A DNA stretch of 64,000 nucleotides. Source: an uncultured Erysipelotrichaceae bacterium (GTDB taxonomy: Bacteria > Bacillota_I > Bacilli_A > Erysipelotrichales > Erysipelotrichaceae). The stretch's first letter is position 1. Each line of letters opens with the position of its first letter. The translations under genes and the position numbers were made by a program. Of this stretch, positions 50,522 to 58,846 are shown in pieces. Under the pieces are notes generated by a model. That model was not told where the DNA came from. It did no database searches and saw only the letters and a program-made list of their open reading frames with translations. Location of the stretch: contig OMYM01000045.1 in NCBI GenBank assembly GCA_900315225.1, positions 16,040 to 80,039 on the forward strand, written 5' to 3'.

Positions 50522-51540
50522 CCAGCAGACCAGAGAACATCCCGGATACACCAGGTGGCGTGGTCGCAAAACTGCAATCTAGCGAAAACCGCAAGTTGCG
50601 TTTGAGAAAAATAAAAAAACGTCTTCGTTTTTACATGATGCTTGTGGGTGTTTTTGTTGTGCTTGCCGGTTATTTTTCAATGCCTGTATCCAGGGTAAGT
50701 ACAGTTTCCGTCAGTGGGCTCCATAATTTGACAAACGAATATATTGTTGAAATCAGCGGATTGACTCCATCGACAGACTATTATTTGACGGTTCCATATC
50801 TTATCGAAAGAAAGATCAAGAGTGATCCGATGGTTGAAAGCGCATCGGTATCGCTGGAGAACGAAAACACAGTTAGGATCATCGTCAAGGAAAAAAAGGC
50901 GATTGGGTACCGCTATGAGGACGAGCCTGTGATTTTGCTTGCGGACAATACCAAGGCGCCGCTCAAGAGTGAGTATTTGGAAATGATAGCGAATCTTCCG
51001 TTGATTACCGGCTTTGAAAGCGCAGAGCAGACAAGGTTGCTTTCAAAGGGATTGGCGAACGTCAAGACGGAAGTGATCGAGGATATATCCGAAATCACCC
51101 AATATTCTTTGCAATACGACGACGAGGCGGTCAGGGTGTTGATGCGCAATGGGGGAAATGTCATTGCGAACTACTATAGCATGGAGACGCTAAATCAGTT
51201 TAATGCCATCTATACCCGCATGCCGGATAGAACCATGTGCATCTTTGCGCCGGAAGATGCAGAGTATGCCTACACCAAGGTTTGCCCTTGGAATGAGGAA
51301 AGCGAAGAAAGAGAATTTTGGCTTGATTTGAATGGCGAGATCATGCGAAACAAATACGGTGATCCTGTGTACAAGCGGTATTATACTGATGCCGATGGAA
51401 ATTATGCGTTGGATGAAGAAGGAAACAAGATACCTATTCCCGTGGATGAGAATGGGATTCAGTTGCGGGACGAGGATTTCATCGAGCATTATGAAGAAGG
51501 GTTATATGCTTCTGGAACGCTTGTTTTTCCTGAAGAATAA
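50506..51540 (+). CDS. divIB: Cell division protein DivIB/FtsQ
   Basis: A 344-residue bitopic division protein. A basic cytoplasmic tail (about 1-44) leads into one membrane segment (about 45-65) and then a POTRA domain (VSTVSVSGLHNLTNEYIVEI from about 67). A beta domain and a polar C-terminal tail with Asp/Glu/Tyr-rich sequence follow. DivIB forms a complex with FtsL and DivIC at the septum. The start is TTG at 50506 with GGAGATG upstream; there is no nearby ATG. It overlaps murB by 16 bases. The low-complexity tail after residue 270 is longer than I would expect for the family. Confidence 0.88.
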   Translation: MAGKITSRPENIPDTPGGVVAKLQSSENRKLRLRKIKKRLRFYMMLVGVFVVLAGYFSMPVSRVSTVSVSGLHNLTNEYIVEISGLTPSTDYYLTVPYLIERKIKSDPMVESASVSLENENTVRIIVKEKKAIGYRYEDEPVILLADNTKAPLKSEYLEMIANLPLITGFESAEQTRLLSKGLANVKTEVIEDISEITQYSLQYDDEAVRVLMRNGGNVIANYYSMETLNQFNAIYTRMPDRTMCIFAPEDAEYAYTKVCPWNEESEEREFWLDLNGEIMRNKYGDPVYKRYYTDADGNYALDEEGNKIPIPVDENGIQLRDEDFIEHYEEGLYASGTLVFPEE

Positions 51541-51546
51541 ATAGCT

Positions 51547-51598
51547 GGTTTCCGATGTATTTGCGTTTCTACAGGAAATGAATCTATGAACGGAAACC
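51547..51598. repeat. Inverted repeat GGTTTCCG/CGGAAACC
   Basis: An 8-bp perfect inverted repeat (51547-51554 and 51591-51598) separated by 36 bases, directly after divIB and directly before the larger palindrome. Confidence 0.55.
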
Positions 51599-51602
51599 TG
51601 TG

Positions 51603-51657
51603 ATTATACCAGAAGCCTCAATTATCTGTTCCAGATGATTGAGGCTTCTGGTATAAT
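51603..51657. repeat. 55-bp near-perfect palindrome with a -10 box in each arm
   Basis: The 20-bp arms 51603-51622 and 51638-51657 are exact reverse complements. Inside them ATCTG (51624-51628) and CAGAT (51632-51636) continue the pairing around TTC, and the only mismatch, T51623/G51637, is a U-G pair in RNA. The result is a 26-bp hairpin stem with a 3-nt loop and no T-run after it. The right arm ends TGGTATAAT, an extended -10 for the asp23-fakA unit; the left arm carries the same box on the minus strand. Confidence 0.9.
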
Positions 51658-51686
51658 AATCATGTGTGTAAAGGAGTTGCATTTTC

Positions 51687-52046
51687 ATGGCGATTGAAAA
51701 GAAAACGAATTATGGCGATATCTCGATTACCGAGGATGCGGTCGCAACGTTGGTAGGCGGTGTTATTACGGAATGCTATGGCGTCGTTGGCATGGCATCG
51801 AAGCAGGTCTTGCGTGATGGCTGGGCAGAGCTTCTCAAGAAAGAAAACTATGCAAGAGGCGTTGTTGTCAAGAACAATGACGATGGTCTGGCGATAGATC
51901 TATATATTATTGTTGGTTTTGGCGTACGTATTTCGGAAGTTGTCGCGGAGGCACAGAAGAAGGTTAGGTATGTCCTTGAAAAGTCGCTTTCGCGCGAAGT
52001 CACGGAAGTGAATGTGTTTGTGCAGGGCGTACGCGTTATTTCTTAG
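51687..52046 (+). CDS. Asp23/YloU-family protein
   Basis: A 119-residue Asp23/YloU (DUF322) protein. The family sequence GDISITEDAVATLVGGVITECYGVVGM opens it from residue 10, and VRYVLEKSLSREVTEVNVFVQGVRV closes it. Such proteins sit at the membrane or in the cytoplasm and are linked to envelope stress in staphylococci; the mechanism is unknown. AAGGAG lies 11 bases before the ATG. It is followed by fakA after 15 bases, the same pairing as yloU-yloV in Bacillus. Its promoter lies in the palindrome upstream. Confidence 0.93.
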   Translation: MAIEKKTNYGDISITEDAVATLVGGVITECYGVVGMASKQVLRDGWAELLKKENYARGVVVKNNDDGLAIDLYIIVGFGVRISEVVAEAQKKVRYVLEKSLSREVTEVNVFVQGVRVIS

Positions 52047-52061
52047 CGGGGTGGATTTCAC

Positions 52062-53666
52062 ATGGATAAGATCAATGGAGCGATAATGAAAGGCATGCTG
52101 GAAAGCGCATGCAATAACCTGAACAACCACAAGAAAGATGTGGATGCGTTGAATGTGTTTCCGGTACCAGATGGAGATACAGGTACAAACATGTCCCTGA
52201 CCTTTACCAATGGAATGGCTGAGGTTGTCAAGAGTGGCAGTGAGTCTTTGCCGGTTGTTACAAAGACTTTGAGTAGGGGTCTGTTGATGGGAGCAAGGGG
52301 AAATTCCGGCGTTATTCTGTCCCAGATTTTCCGCGGATTCAATCAATCGGTGGGCGTAAAGGAAGAATTGAACGCGAAGGATTTCAGCGATGCGATGGTG
52401 AACGGCTCAAAGCTTGCCTATAAGGCAGTCATGAGACCAGTGGAAGGGACAATCTTAACGGTGATCCGCGAGAGTAGCCAGAAGGGAGCCGAGTTTGTCG
52501 AAGGGCATCCGGAATGCTCATTGGAAGAATATGTGGCTGTTCTTTGCGCCGAAGCCGAGGCATCCCTCGGCAGAACGCCCGAGCTATTGCCGGTGCTGAA
52601 GGAAGCCCATGTCGTTGATAGTGGCGGAAGCGGCTTGAAGCATGTGCTGGATGGCTTCAAGGCTTACCTTGACGGCAAGCCGATTGCGGTTGGCGAAGCT
52701 GTGGCGAAAATTGTGCATGAAAAGAACGAAAAGGCATCGGGCTATCGCACGGAATATATCTTATCCCTATCCAACAGCGGGAAAAACAGCTTCAAGGAAG
52801 AACGTGTCAGAAAGTCACTGGAGAAGATCGGCAACAACTTGACGTTAATCCTTGATGGAGATACAGTGAAGCTTCGCATCAACACCATGATGCCAGGCGA
52901 GGTACTTACCCTTGGCCAAAGATACGGTGAATTCGTTAAGATACAAATCGAGAATATTCAGGATGAGTTAAAGCCTTCGATCCTTGACGAGAATGAGCCT
53001 GAGGTGGAGATGAATGAGTGTGGAATGATTGCCGTTGCGGCTGGTGAAGGATTGAAAAAAATGTTTGCGCTATATGGCGTTGACATTGTTGTGTCTGGCG
53101 GACAGACCATGAATCCATCCACCGAGGATTTTGTGACGGCGATCAAGAAAGTAAACGCAAGGAATATCTTCATCTTCCCCAATAATTCGAACATCATCAT
53201 GGCCGCCAAGCAGGCGGCGGAGGTCACGGATGACAAGAATGTCATTGTCATTGAGACAAAGTCCATTCCGCAGGGAATCGCCGCATGCGTCTCCTTCAAT
53301 CCGCAGGAAAGTGTTGAGGCTATCACGGAAACGATGAATGATGCGATCACAAGCGTCAAGACTGGTCAAGTCACATATGCGATCAAGGATACGACGATGG
53401 ATGGGCGCGAGATTCATTCTGGCGACTACATGGGAATTTGCGGCAAAGAAATCGTTGTTATTGGGCAGGATAAGCTGGATGTCACAAAAAAGCTGCTCTC
53501 TGTGTTGTGCGATGAGGATTCCGAGATGGTGACATTGATCGCTGGCGAAGATGCCTCAAAGGAAGAATGCGATGCATTGCAGGAATACCTTGAGGAATTC
53601 GAGGTGGACGTTGACTTCCAGCAAGGCGGGCAGCCTGTCTATAGTTTTATTATTGGCGTTGAATAA
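52062..53666 (+). CDS. fakA: Fatty acid kinase FakA (DAK2/YloV)
   Basis: FakA, 534 residues, phosphorylates fatty acids presented by FakB so that they can enter phospholipid synthesis. The N-terminal DAK2-type nucleotide-binding domain (about 1-200) has NVFPVPDGDTGTNMSLT (about 30-46) with the metal-binding aspartates and ARGNSGVILSQIFRG. A middle domain and the C-terminal DegV-like domain follow, with VSGGQTMNPSTEDFV and IIMAAKQAAE. No fakB is in this window. The gene ends at a terminator. The asp23-fakA-recG order resembles Bacillus, with mupG inserted. Confidence 0.93.
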   Translation: MDKINGAIMKGMLESACNNLNNHKKDVDALNVFPVPDGDTGTNMSLTFTNGMAEVVKSGSESLPVVTKTLSRGLLMGARGNSGVILSQIFRGFNQSVGVKEELNAKDFSDAMVNGSKLAYKAVMRPVEGTILTVIRESSQKGAEFVEGHPECSLEEYVAVLCAEAEASLGRTPELLPVLKEAHVVDSGGSGLKHVLDGFKAYLDGKPIAVGEAVAKIVHEKNEKASGYRTEYILSLSNSGKNSFKEERVRKSLEKIGNNLTLILDGDTVKLRINTMMPGEVLTLGQRYGEFVKIQIENIQDELKPSILDENEPEVEMNECGMIAVAAGEGLKKMFALYGVDIVVSGGQTMNPSTEDFVTAIKKVNARNIFIFPNNSNIIMAAKQAAEVTDDKNVIVIETKSIPQGIAACVSFNPQESVEAITETMNDAITSVKTGQVTYAIKDTTMDGREIHSGDYMGICGKEIVVIGQDKLDVTKKLLSVLCDEDSEMVTLIAGEDASKEECDALQEYLEEFEVDVDFQQGGQPVYSFIIGVE

Positions 53667-53692
53667 GCGGGAGGAATTCCGCTTTTTTCTTA
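53665..53692 (+). terminator. fakA terminator
   Basis: AAGCGG/CCGCTT stem around GAGGAATT, followed by TTTTCTT; it begins at the stop codon. Confidence 0.8.
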
Positions 53693-53707
53693 TGCGCGCG
53701 CATCGTG

Positions 53708-53713
53708 TATAAT
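53708..53713 (+). promoter_or_regulatory. mupG -10 box
   Basis: A consensus TATAAT 36 bases before the mupG ATG; no clear -35. Confidence 0.45.
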
Positions 53714-53749
53714 CATGAAAGAGCATAAATTGCACAAGGGGGAAATAAT

Positions 53750-54838
53750 ATGAAAAGACTTGGCATTTCGGTATATCCGGAACATACGACAACGGAAAAG
53801 ACATATGAATACATCCGCTATGCAGGCAGCCTTGGCTTCAAGCGTGTTTTCACATGTTTTCTGTCTCTGACGGGCAGCAGTCAAGAAACCATTGAACATT
53901 TCAAAGGACTGACTGCCGTGGCGCATGAAGCGGGGATGATCGTCTCTGCCGACACAAATCCAGAGGTATTCAAAAAGATGGGCGCAACGCCTTATGACTT
54001 GTCTGTCTTCAAAGAGATCGGTCTGGATGTATTGCGTTTGGATGGGCATTTTGGCGAAGTGGAGGACATTGCGATCACCCATAACAAAGAAGGGATCATG
54101 ATCGAATACAATGCTTCTGGGACAATTGCCATTGAGAATATGCTTGCGTGTGGAGCGGACGGGGAGAACATGTGTTTTTGCTCGAATTTCTTTCCCCAGC
54201 GCCATACAGGCATGGGGCTTGACAGGTATATTGAGCTGACTTCGCGATATCGCAAGGCTGGCATGCATATCGCAAGCTTCATCACTTCGCAAGAGAAAGG
54301 AACGTTTGGACCCTGGCCTGTATACGATGGATTGCCCACGCTGGAAATGCACCGGGATCTTCCAGCCGATCTTCAACTGCGCCATCTTGCGGCCATCAAT
54401 CTTTGCCAGGATATTCTTGTGGGCAATTGCTTTGCATCGCGAGAAGAACTGAAGCTGCTTGCGGAAACGGATCTTTCCCGCATCAACACGCGCATTGACC
54501 TGGAAGAGGGCATTTGCGATACGGAGAGGGATATTGTCTTCTGGGACAAGCATGCACATCGCGATGATTGTAATGACTTGATCATTCGTTCGTCTTGGCC
54601 AAGGGTTGTATTTAAGGGAAAAAGCATCCCGATGCGCCAAAGGAAAGAGAAGATTGCCCATCGCGGGGACGTATTGGTTGTCAATGACAATCTTGAGCAT
54701 TATCGCGGAGAACTTTGGATTGTGCTGAAGGATCTTGAGGTTTCGGATCAATACAATTTCGTTGGCAAGATTCCAGAAGAGGAGCAGATATTGCTTGATT
54801 GGATTAAGCCAAGGGGTCTTTTCGGCATTATCCAGTGA
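53750..54838 (+). CDS. MupG-family (DUF871) 6-phospho-N-acetylmuramidase-like protein
   Basis: A 362-residue protein of the DUF871 family. It has an N-terminal TIM barrel (about 1-235, MKRLGISVYPEHTTTEKTYEYI, ADTNPEVFKKMG, LRLDGHFG, EYNASGT, NFFPQRHTGMGL) and a small C-terminal cyclophilin-like beta domain (about 250-362). The characterised member, MupG of Staphylococcus, splits MurNAc-6-phosphate-GlcNAc inside the cell during cell-wall recycling. No transporter or MurQ gene is next to it here, so the role is by family only. AAGGGGG precedes the ATG. recG follows after 16 bases. Confidence 0.88.
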   Translation: MKRLGISVYPEHTTTEKTYEYIRYAGSLGFKRVFTCFLSLTGSSQETIEHFKGLTAVAHEAGMIVSADTNPEVFKKMGATPYDLSVFKEIGLDVLRLDGHFGEVEDIAITHNKEGIMIEYNASGTIAIENMLACGADGENMCFCSNFFPQRHTGMGLDRYIELTSRYRKAGMHIASFITSQEKGTFGPWPVYDGLPTLEMHRDLPADLQLRHLAAINLCQDILVGNCFASREELKLLAETDLSRINTRIDLEEGICDTERDIVFWDKHAHRDDCNDLIIRSSWPRVVFKGKSIPMRQRKEKIAHRGDVLVVNDNLEHYRGELWIVLKDLEVSDQYNFVGKIPEEEQILLDWIKPRGLFGIIQ

Positions 54839-54854
54839 GAAGGCATGGCAACCC

Positions 54855-56855
54855 ATGGAATTAGATGATAAAGCTTTGAAGCTGACGGGGAAGCGTATCG
54901 AAGATTTGCATCGGCTTGGGCTATATGACACCGAATCTCTCTTGGCGTATTACCCGATAAGATACGATGCCATGAACAACATGCCTTTTGAAAACTGGGC
55001 GGAAAAGGACAAGGTGACATTTGAGGGTGAGGTAGTAAAGACTGCAAGCACTTGGCAATATGGAAAACGATCAACCACAACTTTCGAGGTCATGGCATGG
55101 GACAGGGTGCTGAAGATTACCATCTTCAACCGTCCCTGGGCTTCTTCCCTTCGTTTGAACCAGGTCGTGACAATCAATGGGATCTACCAAGGGAAAAACA
55201 GGGTCACGGCGTTGAGCTATGACACTAAGCGGCTTGCGGAGCATGATGCAGTGACACCTATATATAGCGTCAAGGCTGGGATCAGGCAAAGCACGGTGCA
55301 TGCATGCATTGAAAAGGTTTTTTGCGCCGTGGTAAACGAGATACAGGACATTGTTCCCCAATCGTTGGTCACGCGCTACCGATTGCTTAGGAAGGCGCTG
55401 GCGTTGCGCTACATTCATTTTCCTACATCCATGGATGAGGTAAAGCAGGCTTACAGGACATTGAAATACGAGGAGTTTCTTCGTTTTTTCACATCGATCG
55501 AGGTGATGCGACAGGAGGAAATCGCCAATGTTTTTCGTCCTCCCCATTGTTTCGACGTGTCGAGGATCAGAGAGGCAATCGCAAGGCTGCCCTATGCATT
55601 GACACCAGATCAGAAGAGCGCACTTGACGATATCCTGCGTGATATGTCGTCGACTGTACCTATGTACCGCCTGCTACAGGGGGACGTTGGCTGTGGCAAG
55701 ACTACGGTGGCGGCGTTTGCCATGCAAGCTTGTGTCTTGGCGGGGCGCCAGGCGGCGTTGCTTGCGCCAACGGAAATACTGGCGAGGCAACATCTTGCTT
55801 CGCTTGCCTTGATCCTGAAGGATTGCGGCATTGCCATGGACGTTTTGTATGCTGGCTTGCCAGCGAAGAAGAAAAGGCAAGTAATAGAGGATATAGCCAA
55901 GGGGAAAATACAAATCGTTGTCGGGACACATAGCTTGATCCAGGAGGATGTATTGTTTTTCGATCTTGGTTTAGTCATCGCGGATGAGCAACAAAGGTTT
56001 GGCGTAGAGCAAAGAAGGGCGTTTCGCAAGAAGGGGGATTACTGTGATTTCCTGCTGATGAGCGCAACGCCGATCCCAAGGACATTATCCGCAACGTTGT
56101 ATGGCGACATGGACATATCGACCATTGAGTCGATGCCTCTCGGGCGCAAGGTGCCAATTACCAAGCTGATCAAGGAAAACAGCTTTCGTTCGGTCTTGGA
56201 CGATGTGAAGAAATTACTGGTAGCTGGCAGGCAACTGTATGTGATTTGCGTTGCGATTGATGAAAACGAAGAGATGGATGTCAGGAACGTGAACGATACT
56301 TGCGCCGCCTTGCAAAAGGCGTTTGGGGAATATCGTTGCGATATGTTGCATGGGCGGATGAACAGTGCGCAGAAACAAGAGGCAATGGACAGGTTCTATC
56401 GCAACGAAGTACAGATACTTGTCTCCACGACTGTCGTGGAAGTCGGCATGAACGTTGTCAATGCGACAGGGATGATTATCTATGATGCCGAAAGATTCGG
56501 GCTTTCCCAGCTTCATCAGCTCAGGGGAAGAATACAGCGGGGAAACGAGCAAGGGCAATGCTGGCTTCTTACCTCCAGCAAGGACAGCAAGGCGTTGGAG
56601 AGGCTATCGGTGTTGGTGAAGACGTGCAACGGATTTGAAATATCCTACGAGGATTTACGGCTAAGGGGTCCGGGTGATATACTTGGAACAAAGCAAAGCG
56701 GCAAGCCTGATTTTATTTTGGGGAATGTGGTCAGCGACACGGCCATCATTAATACTGCGCGCGCTGACGCACGAGTGATAGCGGCGGATCCAGGCAACCT
56801 GGATTATGCTGTGTTGTTGGAAAATGCCAGGGCATCTGCCGCAAGCCGCGATTAG
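54855..56855 (+). CDS. recG: ATP-dependent DNA helicase RecG
   Basis: RecG, 666 residues, a branch-migration helicase acting on stalled forks and Holliday junctions. An N-terminal wedge domain with an OB fold (about 45-160) precedes the helicase core with Walker A GDVGCGKTT (about 274), the DExH-box segment ADEQQRFGVEQR (histidine replaced by glutamine), SATPIPRTL, and the TRG region GPGDILGTKQSG. ATG 54855 is the first suitable start after the mupG stop; the ribosome binding site is poor. rnc follows directly. Apart from the DEQQ box the sequence looks ordinary. Confidence 0.95.
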   Translation: MELDDKALKLTGKRIEDLHRLGLYDTESLLAYYPIRYDAMNNMPFENWAEKDKVTFEGEVVKTASTWQYGKRSTTTFEVMAWDRVLKITIFNRPWASSLRLNQVVTINGIYQGKNRVTALSYDTKRLAEHDAVTPIYSVKAGIRQSTVHACIEKVFCAVVNEIQDIVPQSLVTRYRLLRKALALRYIHFPTSMDEVKQAYRTLKYEEFLRFFTSIEVMRQEEIANVFRPPHCFDVSRIREAIARLPYALTPDQKSALDDILRDMSSTVPMYRLLQGDVGCGKTTVAAFAMQACVLAGRQAALLAPTEILARQHLASLALILKDCGIAMDVLYAGLPAKKKRQVIEDIAKGKIQIVVGTHSLIQEDVLFFDLGLVIADEQQRFGVEQRRAFRKKGDYCDFLLMSATPIPRTLSATLYGDMDISTIESMPLGRKVPITKLIKENSFRSVLDDVKKLLVAGRQLYVICVAIDENEEMDVRNVNDTCAALQKAFGEYRCDMLHGRMNSAQKQEAMDRFYRNEVQILVSTTVVEVGMNVVNATGMIIYDAERFGLSQLHQLRGRIQRGNEQGQCWLLTSSKDSKALERLSVLVKTCNGFEISYEDLRLRGPGDILGTKQSGKPDFILGNVVSDTAIINTARADARVIAADPGNLDYAVLLENARASAASRD

Positions 56856-56867
56856 GAGGTGAATGGT

Positions 56868-57542
56868 TTGGATATAGTGGATTGGCTAAGGAAGAGGGGG
56901 ATTCGGATCAATGACCCTACTTTGGTGCATCAGGCGTTCATGCACTCTTCCTATGCCCATGAGCACAAGGGAAGGCATGATAATGAACGCTTGGAGTTCA
57001 TGGGGGATGCGGTTTTGCAGTTGTGGTCAAGCAATGCGATTTTCCCCTTGAATCTTTCCGAGGGGAGGATGAGTCAGCTCAGGGCGCAATTGGTGTGTGA
57101 AAAAGCATTGGCGATCTATGCCAGGCAGCTGCATCTCAACGATTTCTTGCTTCTTGGAACGGGCGAGGAAAGGACTGGTGGAAGGAATAAAGATGCCATC
57201 ATTGCGGATATGTTCGAGGCTTTTCTTGGCGCCTTGTTCTTAGACCAGGGGATGAAGGCAGTAGACAATATACTTGACGAAGTGATAGCGCCAAGGCTGC
57301 AGCATCCCGAAGATATCGGGATTACCCAGGACTATAAGACGCGGCTCCAGCAATATGTGCAGACAGATGCTAGAAGAACGGTGCGCTACGAGCTGGTCGA
57401 GGAGACCGGTCCTGCCAATGCGCCAGTGTTTACAATGAATGTCGTGGTGGATGGATTGATTCTAGGCAGTGGCGTCGGGTCGACGAAAAAACAGGCTGAG
57501 CAGAACGCTGCCAAGGATGCCATCGCCAAGATGGCACAATAA
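56868..57542 (+). CDS. rnc: Ribonuclease III
   Basis: RNase III, 224 residues, cuts double-stranded RNA, including rRNA precursors. The catalytic signature NERLEFMGDAVLQL is near residue 40, with the second acidic cluster in KDAIIADMFEAFLGALF. A double-stranded RNA-binding domain fills the C-terminus (about 155-224, STKKQAEQNAAKDAI). The start is TTG 56868, six bases after AGGAGGTG; a GTG at 56859 would overlap that site. In Bacillus rnc is flanked by acpP and smc; here recG precedes it and galK follows. Confidence 0.95.
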   Translation: MDIVDWLRKRGIRINDPTLVHQAFMHSSYAHEHKGRHDNERLEFMGDAVLQLWSSNAIFPLNLSEGRMSQLRAQLVCEKALAIYARQLHLNDFLLLGTGEERTGGRNKDAIIADMFEAFLGALFLDQGMKAVDNILDEVIAPRLQHPEDIGITQDYKTRLQQYVQTDARRTVRYELVEETGPANAPVFTMNVVVDGLILGSGVGSTKKQAEQNAAKDAIAKMAQ

Positions 57543-57556
57543 TGAGAGGAGAAACT

Positions 57557-58831
57557 ATGAAAATCAATGAACTTCGAAAGTTTATCGAGACAGGTGGATT
57601 GGATGAGAAACTTGCGGCGCTGTATGGGGAAGCGAACATAGCAGCGCAAAGGCTTCGCTATGACGATATTCTAGTCAAGGCATGCAATATGTTCGGAGAT
57701 CGCGAGGCGCAGCTATATTCGGCTCCTGGAAGAACCGAGGTCGGCGGAAACCATACGGACCACCAGCTTGGGGCTGTTCTTGCGGCTTCCTTGAACTTAG
57801 ATGTGGTTGCTGCCGTGGTTTTAAGCAACGACATGGTGGTCAGGTATGCCTCAAAGGGTTTCGATGTTAAGCCGGTGGATCTTAAGGAACTAGGCATCCA
57901 TGACGAAGAAGCCAACACGACCGAAGCGCTGATCAGGGGAACGGCTGCTGGACTTGTCGAGCGCGGATGCAAGGTCGGTGGTTTCATGGCATATGCGGAA
58001 AGCGATGTCATCGCTGGCGGAGGCATGTCTTCATCGGCTGCGTTTGAAGTGTTGCTTGGAACGATTTTCAACGGGCTATACAACGATGGTGCCATCGATT
58101 CGCAGACTATTGCCAAGAATGGTCAATATGCAGAGAACGTTTATTTCAAGAAGCCGTGTGGGTTGCTTGACCAGATGGCGTGTTCGGTGGGTTCGTTTGC
58201 GGCGATCGATTTCAAGGATCCAAAGAATCCAGTTGTCGAGAAAGTCGACTTCGACCCGGCATCCTATGGGTATGACTTGATCTTGACCGATGTCAAGGCA
58301 AGCCATGCAGAGCTTTCTGATGAATATGGCGCCGTTCCACGGGAAATGAAGGCAGCCGCAAATGTCATGGGACACCAGTTCCTTAGTGAATGTACGCTAT
58401 CCCAGCTTCTTGAAAATGCCAGTGAAATCAGAAAGACTTGCGGTGATAGGGCTTTCTTGCGCGCATACCACTTTGTTAACGAAACCAAGAGGGCAAAAGA
58501 TGAAGTTGAGGCGCTTCGTTGCAAGGACATTGGCGAGTTCCTTCGACTTGTTACGGAATCTGGACATTCTTCCTATATGTATCTACAGAACATCAATGTC
58601 CCTGGCGCAGTGAAAGAACAGCCTGTTGCGATGGCATTGGCGCTCAGTGAGGCTGTGTTGGCGGGAAGCGGCGCGTATCGTGTTCATGGCGGCGGCTTTG
58701 CTGGGACGATTCAGGCGTTTGTGCCAAGGGAAAAGACGACCGAGTATATCAAGACAATGGAATCAGTCTTTGGCAAGGGCTGTTGCTATATGCTGCGCAT
58801 CCGTAATTGCGGTGGCACCAGGGTTGCGTGA
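57557..58831 (+). CDS. galK: Galactokinase-family GHMP kinase
   Basis: A 424-residue GHMP kinase of the galactokinase family. The family signature APGRTEVGGNHTDHQ (about 55-69) with its substrate-binding Glu, His and Asp, the ATP loop VIAGGGMSSSAAFEVL (about 154-169) and the C-terminal HGGGFAGTIQAFV are all present. GalK phosphorylates galactose at C1; the GGNHTDHQ form is seen in Bacillota galactokinases, but related sugars cannot be excluded. GAGAGGAGA precedes ATG 57557. No galT or galE is nearby, so its pathway partners are elsewhere. It follows rnc after 14 bases. Confidence 0.88.
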   Translation: MKINELRKFIETGGLDEKLAALYGEANIAAQRLRYDDILVKACNMFGDREAQLYSAPGRTEVGGNHTDHQLGAVLAASLNLDVVAAVVLSNDMVVRYASKGFDVKPVDLKELGIHDEEANTTEALIRGTAAGLVERGCKVGGFMAYAESDVIAGGGMSSSAAFEVLLGTIFNGLYNDGAIDSQTIAKNGQYAENVYFKKPCGLLDQMACSVGSFAAIDFKDPKNPVVEKVDFDPASYGYDLILTDVKASHAELSDEYGAVPREMKAAANVMGHQFLSECTLSQLLENASEIRKTCGDRAFLRAYHFVNETKRAKDEVEALRCKDIGEFLRLVTESGHSSYMYLQNINVPGAVKEQPVAMALALSEAVLAGSGAYRVHGGGFAGTIQAFVPREKTTEYIKTMESVFGKGCCYMLRIRNCGGTRVA

Positions 58832-58846
58832 CAAGGAGACAAAGTT

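Noticed and set aside
53690..54931. A 413-codon open frame on the minus strand
   Set aside because: Antisense to mupG across its whole length, crossing a terminator and a promoter; no family resemblance.
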